A stretch of DNA of 64,000 bases, from positions 248,001 through 312,000 of the forward strand of contig JALBUN010000001.1 of assembly GCA_025174535.1 (NCBI GenBank), written 5' to 3'. Each line of letters starts with the position of its first letter. The stretch's first letter is position 1. The stretch is from Cantharellus purpuraceus (lineage: Eukaryota; Basidiomycota; Agaricomycetes; Cantharellales; Hydnaceae). The notes below the pieces were generated by a model. The model was not told where the DNA came from, did not search any database, and worked only from the letters and a program-made list of their open reading frames with translations. Below, piece after piece: positions 47,073-57,546 of the stretch. A program made the position numbers and the translations under genes.

Positions 47073-48491
47073 TGTCGGTTCGCTTAAGGAATAGATCCTA
47101 TAAGCCTGCGCACAATGGTCCTAGCAAACAGACGGTGTGTAATGCAGTTGTTCAGCACCAAAGATCAATCAGGGGTAGGGGCGGCAATGAGTAATAGGAA
47201 AGTGGAATAGTGCTCTGTGGTTGGATGGGGGTGGGAGCAAAAGGTCGGTCCCGATGGCTGATCGTGCTCTGTGACTGGATGACAATGCGGAGCCTGGTTG
47301 GGAGGTACGCGAAGGCTGGTTTCAAGAGAAGCAACCTCTCGGTGGCGGAGGGAAATCTGATCGTTGAACCAAGGTGTTTTACCTCAGTGTAGAGATGATG
47401 GATTGTGATATAGAGTGTAGAGCATAGACCTGTAGCGTGGACTTTGACTTTAGAGTGTTGGCTGAAAACTTGTTGATTGCTTCCAAAGGTGAAAACTAGT
47501 GCCCTTTTATATACAAATCCCCAGGGCACAACAACACAATATGAGGAGCAAATGATGCGATATGATGCAAGAAATGCTGATCAAGCCAGCTGATGAAGCG
47601 TGTGAAGTTGAACTACTAATGGGGAAATCATGGAGAAATGAAACGACAGATAGGGGTAATCTTTGTAAGAATAGGGGGTGATGAGTAATAAAAGAACCAA
47701 AAATAGAACAAGGATGAGTAAGTCATGTATGAATGAATTAAAAGATGAAACAGGGGTGAGTCATATAAAAGAACAATAGAAATGTCCACCAATACCATCT
47801 TTCCTATGGCTCTGAAGGTAAATTGACCCTGAGTCACATGAGGACTTCAGTCAGCATCCACAACAAATACTCCTTATTGTCTTAGTGATCCGTCTCCAAA
47901 TGGTATCCTGTTCCAAGAGTATTTGGTCCCTTTGCCTGACATGATGTAACCTGAGTCGGATTGAAGTGGGAGGATAGGTCAGCGATGGCAACTGAAATTC
48001 TACCTCACGTTTGACTCTTCTATCCGTGTTACAATATAGAGGCGAAATGTCAAGGAATGTATATGGTTCAACGGAATTGTGAAAGAATATGGGATCGCCA
48101 ATGGCATAAGAGAGACATGGTGGGGATCTTGGACGTTGAAAGAGTTTTGGAAGTATTTTGACACGTGGAGGTGGCTTAACATGCCCGTGGAGCTCAGCGT
48201 ATTTTTGATAGTCCTCTGTGTCCAGAGACCAGTGTGACGTATTATTAGAAGTGATGTTGGAGAGGGGAATAGAATGGGAAGCCATGTGAATGATGATGAA
48301 AGGATCGGTGTGAATAGAAGGCTGATAATGATCGATGGCGATGAAACACGAGTGACGATCGATGGCTAGAATTAGAGACTGAGGTGGAGAGGGAGTTGTG
48401 GCGCTATTTAAAAGTTGGTACGAAAAGACACTGGCGGAGTTGGACTGTCAGAGTGGTTTGATATACATCCTCAATGCATCCTGGCTTGTCA
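47073..48491 (-). mobile_element. Insertion K, 1.42 kb TG...CA unit with an ORF
   Basis: Absent from E1 at the same site. It begins TGTCGG and ends TTGTCA on the plus strand and is flanked by CCGC on both sides (47069-47072, 48492-48495), probably a 5-bp duplication with one changed base. On the minus strand it has a TTTAAATAG box, an ORF (48285-47851), then a second promoter-like TATATAAAAG near 47505. It could be a solo LTR holding an ORF or a short element made of ORF plus LTR. Confidence 0.65.
47851..48285 (-). CDS. Small retrotransposon-associated protein (homologue of E6 third ORF)
   Basis: 144 residues, uninterrupted. It shares the pattern WSLDTED, PPPRVKI, YAIGDPIFFHN and PYTFLD with the E6 protein at 63116 (WSVDSRD, PPPQVHF, YYIGDPLFIGN, PYAFQG). 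The C-terminal half is rich in Arg and His. I recognise no known domain. Upstream on the minus strand a TTTAAATAG box lies about 125 nt before the ATG, followed by a CT-rich leader ending ATCATTCAC. The open frame and conserved core suggest a real protein. Confidence 0.65.
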   Translation of the reverse strand: MASHSIPLSNITSNNTSHWSLDTEDYQKYAELHGHVKPPPRVKILPKLFQRPRSPPCLSYAIGDPIFFHNSVEPYTFLDISPLYCNTDRRVKREVEFQLPSLTYPPTSIRLRLHHVRQRDQILLEQDTIWRRITKTIRSICCGC

Positions 48492-48541
48492 CCGCCTCAT
48501 TCCTCTCCGTTCCGAAATTTATAATCATTTTCATTTTTATT

Positions 48542-50254
48542 TTACACATCGCATTTCCTTTTTCCCTTTCCCTTATCTACCTCAGGCTCCGTCTCCGACT
48601 CCTCATCACTCTCTACATCCGACACCCAATCCTTCTCATCTCTCATGTCCGAATCCTCGTCCAACGGGGCCATGAACTTCCACAACCGATGTAACTCGGC
48701 CATCCGACGACCCTCCAGAACCTCCTTCCGTTTCATTGTCCTCACCAAGTCTACTAACAACCCCTCTGTCCGCCGAAGGTGCTCCAACTGCAGGTTAACC
48801 AGCCAGATAAGCTGGCCCACGGTGCTATTGGGTGCCGAGACGCGCCCCATACCTGCACCAGTCGTTGCCCCTTCCGATCCAATGCCACTACCCCCGGCTG
48901 CCACAGCACTCATCTCCATCCGCCTCTTTTTGGTTGGACGACCCTCCGATTCCTTCTCTGCCCCTCCTTGTACCACTAGTCGGGGCTTGACACTCCGACT
49001 ACGGGGATCGAACTTCCCATCAATCCTACACCCTCCTTTCCGACCCCGACAACGATCGCATGACCGAAGTCGGCAAGTTGGGCCAGTAGGCCACACGCAC
49101 TCCACACCCACATCACGACATAAGTCGCAAGTTACGCTGGGTCTGCCAAATGGCTCCGTTGGAGCCAGAGCCTTGGGTGGTCCGCCCCTTCTTGCTGTGG
49201 CCTCCAAGTGTTCCCTCTCCTCCTTGTCCTGCTGTTCTGCCGCCACCTTCTCCACCTCGTGCTTGCAAAGCTGGATCGCCGACCTCACAACACGCAGCTC
49301 CTTCTTACAGGTTGCCAACACACGACTCTCCACCTTGCACCATATGACCCTCTGGTCTGCCTCTCGCTTCTCTGTATCAGCACTCGGGTAGGCCTTCAAG
49401 GAAAAGACCGCAACATCAAGATTCTTCTTGGTGGTAGCAGCATAGAGCTCCGCTCTTTTGCGAGCCTCGACCGCAGCTACCCAAGCCATCTCCTCATAGG
49501 AATTCAAAGTGAGATCCGGCTCCGCATCCGTCCCAACATCCACGCCTGCCTCGGGCTCTGCATTTGCATTGAGCTCCACATTGGCATCGGGATCTGCTTC
49601 CACCTCCACCCTCTCTGTCTCTGCCACATCATCTTCCTCAGCTGCCCCCAACTCAAATAAGGGCCATGCCTGCGGACGTAACGGCGAGTCCTCCACAGTG
49701 ACAGTCCTCGAATGAGTTGTCTCCATCCGTGTAACAGAGATGATGGCAACTTCCGGGGTCCCTGGCCGTATTGGCACACTCGGACTTCCTGGGTGGCTGG
49801 TTCCCCCTGCCCCGGTCACCTCCTCCTCTACCTCCATGGCAGCCTCTAGCTCGTGTGCCTGCTCCTCCACTTCCTTCAGTCTCGCGGCCTCCATCGCTGC
49901 TGCAAGTTCTTTCACTCTGTGAGCTCTCTTGGCTTTTGCCTCCTCCTCCTTCCGTCTCCATTCCGTCTCCACCGCCTCTTTCCACCTCTGCTCCTCCTCC
50001 TTCCATCTCCGTTCCGCCTCCTCCTCCTCCTTCCGTCTCCATTCTGCCTCCTCCTCCTCCTTCTGTCTCCATTCCACCTCCTCCTCCTCCTTCCATCTCT
50101 GTTCCACCTCCTCCTCCTCCTCCTTCCATCTCCGTTCCGCCTCCTCCTCCTCCTTCCGTCTCCATTCTGCTTCCTCTTCCTCTTTCCGTTTCCACTCCTC
50201 CTCCTCTTCTTTCCGTCAGGCCAAGAGCAGCTGCTCAAGCTCAGCCACGCTCAT
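48542..50254 (-). pseudogene. E2 antisense accessory gene: coiled coil plus Zn2Cys6, one stop
   Basis: The best copy. From ATG at 50254 (MSVAELEQLLLA) to the stop at 48542 it is one frame of 570 codons with a single TGA right after LLLA (CGA in E3). Residues about 14-130 are a Glu/Arg/Lys/Trp heptad-like coiled coil; about 150-260 acidic and Ala-rich; a second helical stretch; the Cys cluster at about 375-408 with C-X2-C-X6-C-X12-C-X2-C-X6-C spacing, as in fungal Zn2Cys6 DNA-binding proteins; then a Leu-rich helix (LIWLVNLQLEHLRR) and an acidic/basic tail. TATAAAAG on the minus strand is at 50304-50297. Role unknown; nuclear DNA or chromatin binding is an inference from the motif. Confidence 0.82.
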
Positions 50255-50406
50255 GCTTGCCAAAGGGTTGAGGATAAGACCTCAATCATGCCCCTCCTTT
50301 TATACGTCTCCAGACCCCCAGTATAACTCCGACCGCGCCCAATCGTCTCACCTATTCAATCCATGGACATGAGGCCTCAGGGGCTCGGCCTTAAATGGAG
50401 AGATAC

Positions 50407-51025
50407 TGTTATGACTATATTCATTAACAACCAGATCCCCGTCCGATCCACTCAGATCCCCACGCATATGAAATCTATACTCCATTTGGAAACCACTATG
50501 TCTCCATTTACCTGTCTGATTGTCACTGCCGATTCCACCCATCCATCTCCAGTTCCAATTGATGCATCAGCATCACCATAGGAACCTGGACATCCATCCC
50601 CGTTGGACTCAGACATACTCATGTAAGGCTGTCAGCCTTGGAGATCCATCACCGGAGTAATTATTATTAGATTTCAAAATATGTATTTAAGTTGCCTGAC
50701 TGGGGACTTCATTCCCCAGTTCAAATATTGAATCACGCCTAGCTCCTAAGTCCAATCCTAACTCTCTAAAGTCGTACTCCGTCTCTGAAATCTTGGACAC
50801 CAGTATTAGTGAGGGCGCAGCACATAAGCTGAAGCCAAGTCCGTTCCGACCCCCATGATGTACTCCGACCCTGACCCAACCTCCAACCCAACCTCCAACC
50901 CAACCTCCAACCCAACCTCCAACCCAACCTCCAACCCAACCTCCAACCCAACCTCCAACCCAACCTCCAACCCAACCTCCAACCCAACCTCCAACCCAAC
51001 CTCTGACCCCCAATCAGACCTAGTG
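50407..51025 (+). repeat. 3' LTR of E2 with expanded 12-bp minisatellite
   Basis: Starts TGTTATGAC. The 3' end lacks the terminal TAACA. The CCAAC-rich end is expanded to ten perfect 12-bp units. Confidence 0.85.
50881..51000 (+). repeat. Minisatellite, 10 x 12 bp
   Basis: Ten perfect copies of CTCCAACCCAAC. Other LTR C copies have two to four looser units at this place, so the expansion is private to this LTR. Confidence 0.97.
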
Positions 51026-51358
51026 CGAGGAACTAGGCATGATTCAATATTCAAACTGGGGAATGAAGTCCCCAGTCAGGCAACTTAAATACATATTTGA
51101 AATCTAATAATAATTACTCTGGTGATGGGTCTCCAAGGCCGATGGCCTTACATGAGTATGTCTGAGTCTGATGGGGATGGATGTCCAGGTTCCTATGGTG
51201 ATGCTGATGCATCAATCGGAACCAGAGATGGAATCGGCGGTGACAATCAGACAGGTAAATGGAGACATGGTGGTTTCCAAATGGAGTATAGATTTCATAT
51301 GCACAGGGATCTGAGTGGATCGGATGGGGATCTGGGCATTAATGAAAATAGTCATAAC
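51026..51358 (-). repeat. Inverted LTR C fragment
   Basis: Reverse complement of the 5' half of LTR C, ending exactly at the LTR terminus TCATAACA and abutting E5 pol. It forms a head-to-head fusion with the truncated 3' LTR of E2. Confidence 0.8.
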
Positions 51359-52854
51359 ACCCACCCTCCAAGCTGTCACTGATGGACATCGACCAACTCC
51401 ACTCTGACATTTGCTCATCACTCCGATCTGATCCTGTTGCAGTTAAACACTTGGATGACCCTTCTGATCCAAAGTGGTCACTTGACCCTGAAGGCCACCT
51501 CTGGCACAATGGCCAGATATACGTCCCTGATGCCAACAGACTCCAACTCCAAGTTTTACAGTATTATCATGATCACCTGATCTCTGGCCATTTCAGGCAA
51601 AATTGCACACAAGGGTTAATCCAATGGGACTACATATGGCCAAAAATGTGAGAGTACATTCAACACTACTGTAACTCTTGTACCATATGTATGCACTCAA
51701 AATTGCAAAAGCACAAACCCTACGGAATGCTTAAGCAACTTCTGGTCCTGGAGCAACCATGGAATTCCATCTCCATGGATTTCATAGAGAAACTCCCCCC
51801 ATCACTCAGATACGACACCATACTTGTGATTGTCAACAGGTTCACTAAACAGTCACTATTCATTCCAATGCATGACACCATCACCTCCACCTTACTAGCT
51901 AAGTTGTTTGTTCTCCACATATTCTCTAAACACAGAGTCCCATCACATGTCACATCTGATCAGGGCTCAGAGCTCATGTCCTCCTTCTTCCACACATTAG
52001 GAAAGGCTCTTGACATGAAGCTTCATTTCACCTCTGGATACCATCCTGAAGAAGATGGACAAATGGAATGAATGAATCAGTCCCTGGAAAAATATCTCCG
52101 AGTCTATTGTAACTATCAACAAGACAACTGGGCTGACCTACTTCTGATCGCAGAGTTTGCCTACAACAATGCCCCAAATGCAACTACCGGCATCTCTCCA
52201 TTCTTTGCTAATAAGGGTTACCATCCGAACATCTCTGTCCACCCCAAGAAGGAACTCACCTCCACCAACTACACCAACATCTCCAAGAAACCATCTCCAA
52301 GAAACCATCTCCAAGAAACCATCTCCAATGCCCAGAAACAATACCAAGTCTTGGCAGACCGACACCGCATCCCAGCACCAGACCTGCAAATCAGAGACAA
52401 AGTATTCATCAAGGCCGAACACTTCCAGACCACCTGTCCATCGAAGAAACTCTCTGAGAAATACTTAGGTCCTTATGAGGTCATTGCTCATGCAGGCAGC
52501 AGGTGGTCCTTCACCCTCCACCTCCCTGACCACTTCCGAGCAGTTCACCTGGTCTTCTATATATCAATGCTCAAACCTGTTACTACAAGCGAGATCTCTG
52601 GTCACACCCAACCTCTGCCTCCTCCGATCATCATTGAAGGAGATAATGAATATGAGATATCTGAGATCCTGGACTCAAAGGTTGATCGTCAGTACAAGTG
52701 CAAGCTCCAGTACCTAGTCAAATGGACTGGCTACAAAGGCACTGATGAAGAGTCCTCATGGATCTCTGTGTCCAAACTTGATCATGCATCCGAATCCATC
52801 TCCGATTTTCACTCCACTTATCCAGACAAACTTGGCCCTCTTATGAATCCTTAA
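51359..52854 (+). pseudogene. E5 pol 3' part: integrase and chromodomain
   Basis: One frame with two TGA stops (51649, 52069), both CGA in sibling copies. Contains the zinc-finger region HYCNSCTIC, FISMDFIEK-like core, HVTSDQGSE, and the chromodomain (EYEISEILDSKVDRQYK, YLVKWTGYKG). A small in-frame rearrangement with three 14-bp repeats lies at 52278-52319. It starts abruptly at the inverted LTR fragment. Confidence 0.82.
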
Positions 52855-53008
52855 GCTCCATTACTGATGCTAATTCTATTATTTCACATCATTTCATTAC
52901 AAGTCACAAAGAAAATTACAAGTCTACCCAACCTCTGAAAGAATCTCATGCCACCCCATTTTTTCTCCACTCTGAAATATTACAATCATTTTCGTTTTCA
53001 TTTTTTAG

Positions 53009-54648
53009 TTATACATTGTGCTTCCTTTTTCCCTTCCCCTTGTCCACCTCAGGCTCCTTCTCTGACTCATCATCACTCTCCACATCCGACACCCAATCTT
53101 TCTCATCCCCCATGTCCAAATCCTCATCCGAGGGGGCCATGAACTTATGCAGTCGACGTAACCCAGCAGTCTGCTAATCCTCCAGAACCTCCTTCCGTTT
53201 CATCATCTTCACTAACTCCACTAACAACCCCTCTGTCCGCTGGAGGTGCTCCAACTGTAGGTTGACCAGCCAGATAAGCTGGCCCACAGTACTGTTGGGT
53301 GCAGAGACACACCCTGTACCTGTGCTGGTCATTGCTCCTTCCAATCTGACACCACCACCTCCAGCTGCCACAGCACCTGTCTCCATCTGCTGCCTTTTGG
53401 TCAGACGACCTTCCAATTCTTTCTCCACACCTCCTTGTACCACTAGTCAGGGCTTGATGCTCTGACTTTGGGGATTGAACTTGTTGTCGATCCTACACCC
53501 TCCTTTCTGACCCCAACAACAATTGCAGGACTGAAGGTGGCGGGTTGGACCAGTGGGCCATACACACTCCATGCCCACATCATGACAAAAGTTGCAAATT
53601 ACACCGGGCCTGCTGAATGGCTCCATCGGAGCCAGAGCCTTGGGCAGTCCACTCCTTTTCAACGTGGCCTCCAGGTGCTTCCTCTCCTCCTCCTTGTCCT
53701 GCTGTTCCACCACCACCTTCTCCATCTTGCACTTGCAAAGCTGGATCACTGACCTAGCAACACGAAGTTCCTTCTTATGAGTTGCCAATATGTGATTCTC
53801 CACCTTGTGCCATATGACCCTTCGATCCACCTCCCACTTCTCCATATCAGCACTCAGGTGCACCTTCAATGAGAAGACCACAACCTTGAGGTTCTTCTTG
53901 GTGGTAGCAGCATATAACTCTGCCCTTCAACTGTGGCTACCCAAGCCATCTCCTCATAACAATTCGAGGTCAGATCAGGCTCCATATCCATCCTGACATC
54001 CACACCTGCCTTGGGCTCTGCATTTGCATTGAGCTCCATGTTGGCATTGGGATCCACCTCTGCTTCCACCCTCTCTGCCTCTGCCACGTCATCCTCTTTA
54101 GCCACACCCACCACAAATAACAGCCATGGTTGCAGATGCAACAACAAGTCTACCAGAGGGGCAGTTGTCGGACGGGTTGACTCCATCCGTGTGACCAAGA
54201 TAATGGCGACCTCAGAGGTCCCCACCCATATTGGCACACTTGGACTCCCCAGGTGACTAGTTGCCCCTGCCCTGGTCACCTCCTCCTCTACCTCCATGGC
54301 AGCTTCTAGCTCATGTGCCTGCTCTTCCACTTCCTTCAGCCTCACGGCCTCCATCACAGCTGCAAGCTCCTTGACCCTGCGTGCTCACTTGGCCTTCACC
54401 TCTTCCTCCTTCTGCTTCCATTCCATCTCCTCCTCTTCCTTCTGTCTCTGTTCCTCCTCCTCCTCCTTCTGTCTCCATTCCTCCTCCTCCTCCTTCCATC
54501 TCTGTTCCTCCTCCTCCTCCTTCCATCACTGTTCTGCCTCCTCCTCCTCCTCCTCCTTCCATCTCTGCTCCTCTTCTTCTTCCTTCCATCAGGCCAGGAG
54601 TAACTGCTCGAGCTTGGCTACACTCATACTTGCTAAGGGGTTCAACAT
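53009..54648 (-). pseudogene. E5 antisense accessory gene: coiled coil plus Zn2Cys6, decayed
   Basis: Starts MLNPLASMSVAKLEQLLLA, with a TGA immediately after, as in E2. The coiled-coil part is rich in Glu; frames break near 54390, 53930 and 53450. The Cys cluster at about 53500-53610 keeps the full Zn2Cys6 spacing (ICNFCHDVGMEC, then CNCCWGQKGGC). An ATTTTATA box (TATAAAAT on the minus strand) is at 54687-54680. Confidence 0.75.
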
Positions 54649-55148
54649 CATTGAGGATAAGACCTCAATCATGCCTCTCATTTTATATGTCTCCAGACCC
54701 CCAGTATAACTCCAACTGCACCCAACTGTCTCACCTATTCAATCCACAGACATGAGGCCTCAAGGGCTTGGCCTTAAATGGAGAGATACTGTTATGACTA
54801 TATTCATTAACAACCAGATCCCTGTCTGATCCACTCAGATCCCCATGCACATGAAATCTATACTCCATTTGGAAACCATCACATCTCCATTTATCTGTCC
54901 AATTGTCACAATCAATCTCACTCATCCACCAATTGATGCATCAGCATCACCATAGGAACCTGGACATCCATCCCCATTGGACTCGGACATATTCATGTAA
55001 GGCTGTTGGCCTCAGAGACCCATCACCAGAGTAATTATTATTAGATTTCAAATATGTATTTAAGTTGCCCAACTGGGGACTTCATTCCCCAGTTTGAATA
55101 TTGAATCACGCCTAGCTCCTAAGTCCGATCCTAAGTATCTAAATCATA

Positions 55149-56579
55149 TGTTACATCCTGTAACACCAAGTCCAATCTCTGGATTTCATCTCCATCTCCT
55201 TTTACTCCACCTCCATTAACTCCACCTCCATCAACCCCAAACTCCATTATTGTTCTCCTTATAAGTAGTTTTCTTCTTATGGGTTACAACAAGTCATTAC
55301 TCTTATATTGTTTAGTATTAGTTTGGACTTGAGTCCGAACTCTGAACTCCTTTCTGTGTTGTATTCCATATCCATCTTATTGTCCTATCGTTTTTAGTTT
55401 ATCATTCATTTCTTCACATACTTATATAGGCTACTCTCTGTATGTTACAGCAGTTCATATATCAACTAAGATTTGTTAGGAAGAGATGTGGAGGGGTGTG
55501 ATGTGTGAGTGTGGAATGAAAGTGAGAGATGGTGGCGCAATAGATTTTTGAATAGGGGAGCAATTACTGCAAGGATGCAGGTATATGCGGGGTCGATGGA
55601 AAGGTGTTGTTTAGTAGAGTAATGTTACCAAATATCAGAATATTTGGCTAAGAACTGGGACTTCTGAAAAATATTTGAGCAGAGATGGGAATAGCAACAC
55701 TTTGAAAAAGTGTTTGCTTAATAGAAATGGATGTAATAATCTAAATCGTTCGTAATTTGAGATAGAAATAGTTGATGCAATATCCTAATGGGATATGCAA
55801 AAGATTTCAAATCGAATGGGTCGTTTAGGAGTTATTCAAACGACAGAAAGTTGACACAAGCTGTTTATTTACAGCTTGGAAGGGATTGAGAATAGTGAAT
55901 CTCCTTTTTGATACTCGTACACAGTTGTAGTTAATATACAATTTGACAATCACATGATAAAAAAGCCTTTTAGTAAGATTGAAACATATGATAAAAGAAA
56001 TGATGTGGATACTGATAATATGTGATGTCATGGGAAAAACTTTTTATAGAGAAAGGAGTTTTTACCCGTTTGGCTTGAGGTTTATGAAGGATGGAAATCA
56101 TCATAATACCTCCCTTTTTGAGTAGTAGCCACCCCCATAGAACGAAAGGATGGCTCACAAAATAAAATCGAAAATCACCTCCTCCTCATCCCTTAATCAA
56201 AAAATTCCCAAACTTTTCACAACTTTTCTTTATCATAAAACTCCCCCTTCTTGTTCCAATAGGTCATAATAATACTTAAATAAATTCTTGACAAGATTCC
56301 CCATCAGCTTCTTGGTTGCTAGCTTCTTGACAAGTATCTTCTTGACAAGTTGAACTTCAGATCCTTGATTCAACTCCATACTCTGATCTCCAAAATATAG
56401 GACCGATGATTCGAGAGGGCACAACACCCAAGTTGAAGCCAAGTCCACTCGATCCAACTCAATAGTTATTGTCAACATCTGTCTCTGGTTGAACTGGAAC
56501 AGTAAAGTCCCACCCTCTTCCTCACTAGCATCTGAACTCCAGTGACTCCTTTGCACTCTGAAATTTTCAACCCTTAACA
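55149..56579 (+). repeat. Solo LTR A nested in LTR C, itself split
   Basis: TGTTACATCC...CCCTTAACA, about 606 bp without its own insert. Flanked by TCATA (55144-55148) and TTGTA (56580-56584); both derive from TCGTA, which intact LTR C copies have at this site, so this is a decayed 5-bp duplication. A TATA-like CTTATAAGTAG is near 55259. Confidence 0.88.
55474..56293 (+). repeat. Solo LTR-like element G (820 bp) nested in LTR A
   Basis: Starts TGTTAGGAAG and ends TTCTTGACA, flanked by AGATT at 55469-55473 and 56294-56298. AT-rich, without coding capacity, and less CpG-depleted than its surroundings, as expected for the youngest insertion in this nest. Family unknown; TG...CA ends and a 5-bp duplication fit a solo LTR. 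Confidence 0.75.
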
Positions 56580-56733
56580 TTGTACTCCATCTCCAAAATC
56601 TTGGACACAGGTATTAGTGAGGGCACAGCACATAAGCTGAAGCCAAGTCTGTTTCCAACCCCTACAACACTCCCCGATCCCCACTCTGACTCTGACCCAA
56701 TCTCCAACCCCCAATCAGACCTAGTGTGTAACA

Positions 56734-57379
56734 GATGGCCCTAGAAGATTGTTCATCTTCAGCCGTCATAGCATACCTGCTACAAAGATCTTGAACTCTT
56801 CGAGATCTGCACCTCCTGCGTATTGCTCAGGAGGTGATACTTTAATGCCCACCCTGGCAAGTACATGTTGTTCCAGCTGCCAGACATCTAGCTGCCAGAC
56901 TTCTGGGGAGAAGGGAGAGGAGAGGGGGATTAGAGGGGACAGGGGAGGAACAGGAGCATATAGGAGGCTCAGGAGGTTTTGAGGGACAAAAGGGGTAAAG
57001 GAGGACGGTTACAGGAATGGAATAGGGAACAGGAGAAGCCCCTGTGAGTTCCAGAACTTCCTGGACATTATTTCACTTTTATTTTCATCATTTCATCATC
57101 ATGGACACTTCCCCCCATCATCATCTCATCATTCATCCCATCATTGACTCAGGACATTTACGAATGACTTCACTCATTCATAGGACTTAGTATCATATAT
57201 AAATCACATCTGTAATGCACTTGAATAGATAGAGCAATTATCTCTCACTTATTCTGTCTGTGTGTCAATCTATTCGTATCTGGAATATCTCCAGAACGAA
57301 CGCGTATTTCTATTATATTTTGCATATTCTATTATAATATTGCATATCCAACTCGAATCTCGAATTACGAAGCCATACA
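56734..57379. other. Unassigned region upstream of an interrupted ORF
   Basis: Contains a purine-rich tract at about 56905-57050, a CATCAT-rich stretch near 57085-57150, and a TATA-like ATATATAAATC near 57196 that could serve the ORF starting at 57380. No other coding signal. Confidence 0.4.
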
Positions 57380-57546
57380 ATGACTGGCTATTTTTCTATT
57401 AAGCATTTACTCTCATTCGAGTCATCTGCTCCTCATCCCTGCTCAAATTGTCAATACCTAGACGAAGACTACACCAAATCCCATCAAACTTCATACGAGG
57501 ATACTCCCAAGACATATCTCAAATTCGACTGCACATACATTGTGTT
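57380..57546 (+). pseudogene. Unknown ORF interrupted by E6; continues at 63971
   Basis: An ATG frame starting MTGYFSIKHLLSFESSAPH runs into E6 within the duplicated GTGTT. After E6 the same frame continues from 63971 (PPLLHFLFD) to the window end. I recognise no domain; CSNCQYLDED is a possible metal-binding start. It may be a host gene or the gag start of another element. Confidence 0.45.

Larger units (their letters stand above)
43326..51025 (+). mobile_element. LTR-C element E2 with RT/RNase H deleted
   Basis: 5' LTR 43326-43865, gag, protease, an in-frame 1749-bp deletion removing RT and RNase H, integrase, chromodomain, insertion K (47073-48491), antisense gene, and 3' LTR from 50407. 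Both LTRs share the variant CATTAACAACCAG, which supports treating them as one element. The 3' LTR lacks its last bases and fuses to an inverted LTR C at 51026, so no target duplication can be seen. Confidence 0.8.
54790..56733 (+). repeat. 3' LTR of E5 (LTR C), split by nested LTRs
   Basis: LTR C starts at 54790, stops at 55148, and resumes at 56580 with TTGTACTCCATCTCC to end GTGTAACA at 56733. The interruption is LTR A with a further LTR inside it. Confidence 0.88.

Noticed and set aside
50881..51000. Regular direct repeats as a CRISPR-like array
   Set aside because: Units are contiguous without spacers, in a eukaryotic LTR.
50687..51013. Open frame with repeated Gly-Trp-Val units
   Set aside because: It is the complement of the 12-bp LTR minisatellite; no start context and no homologue in the other LTR copies.
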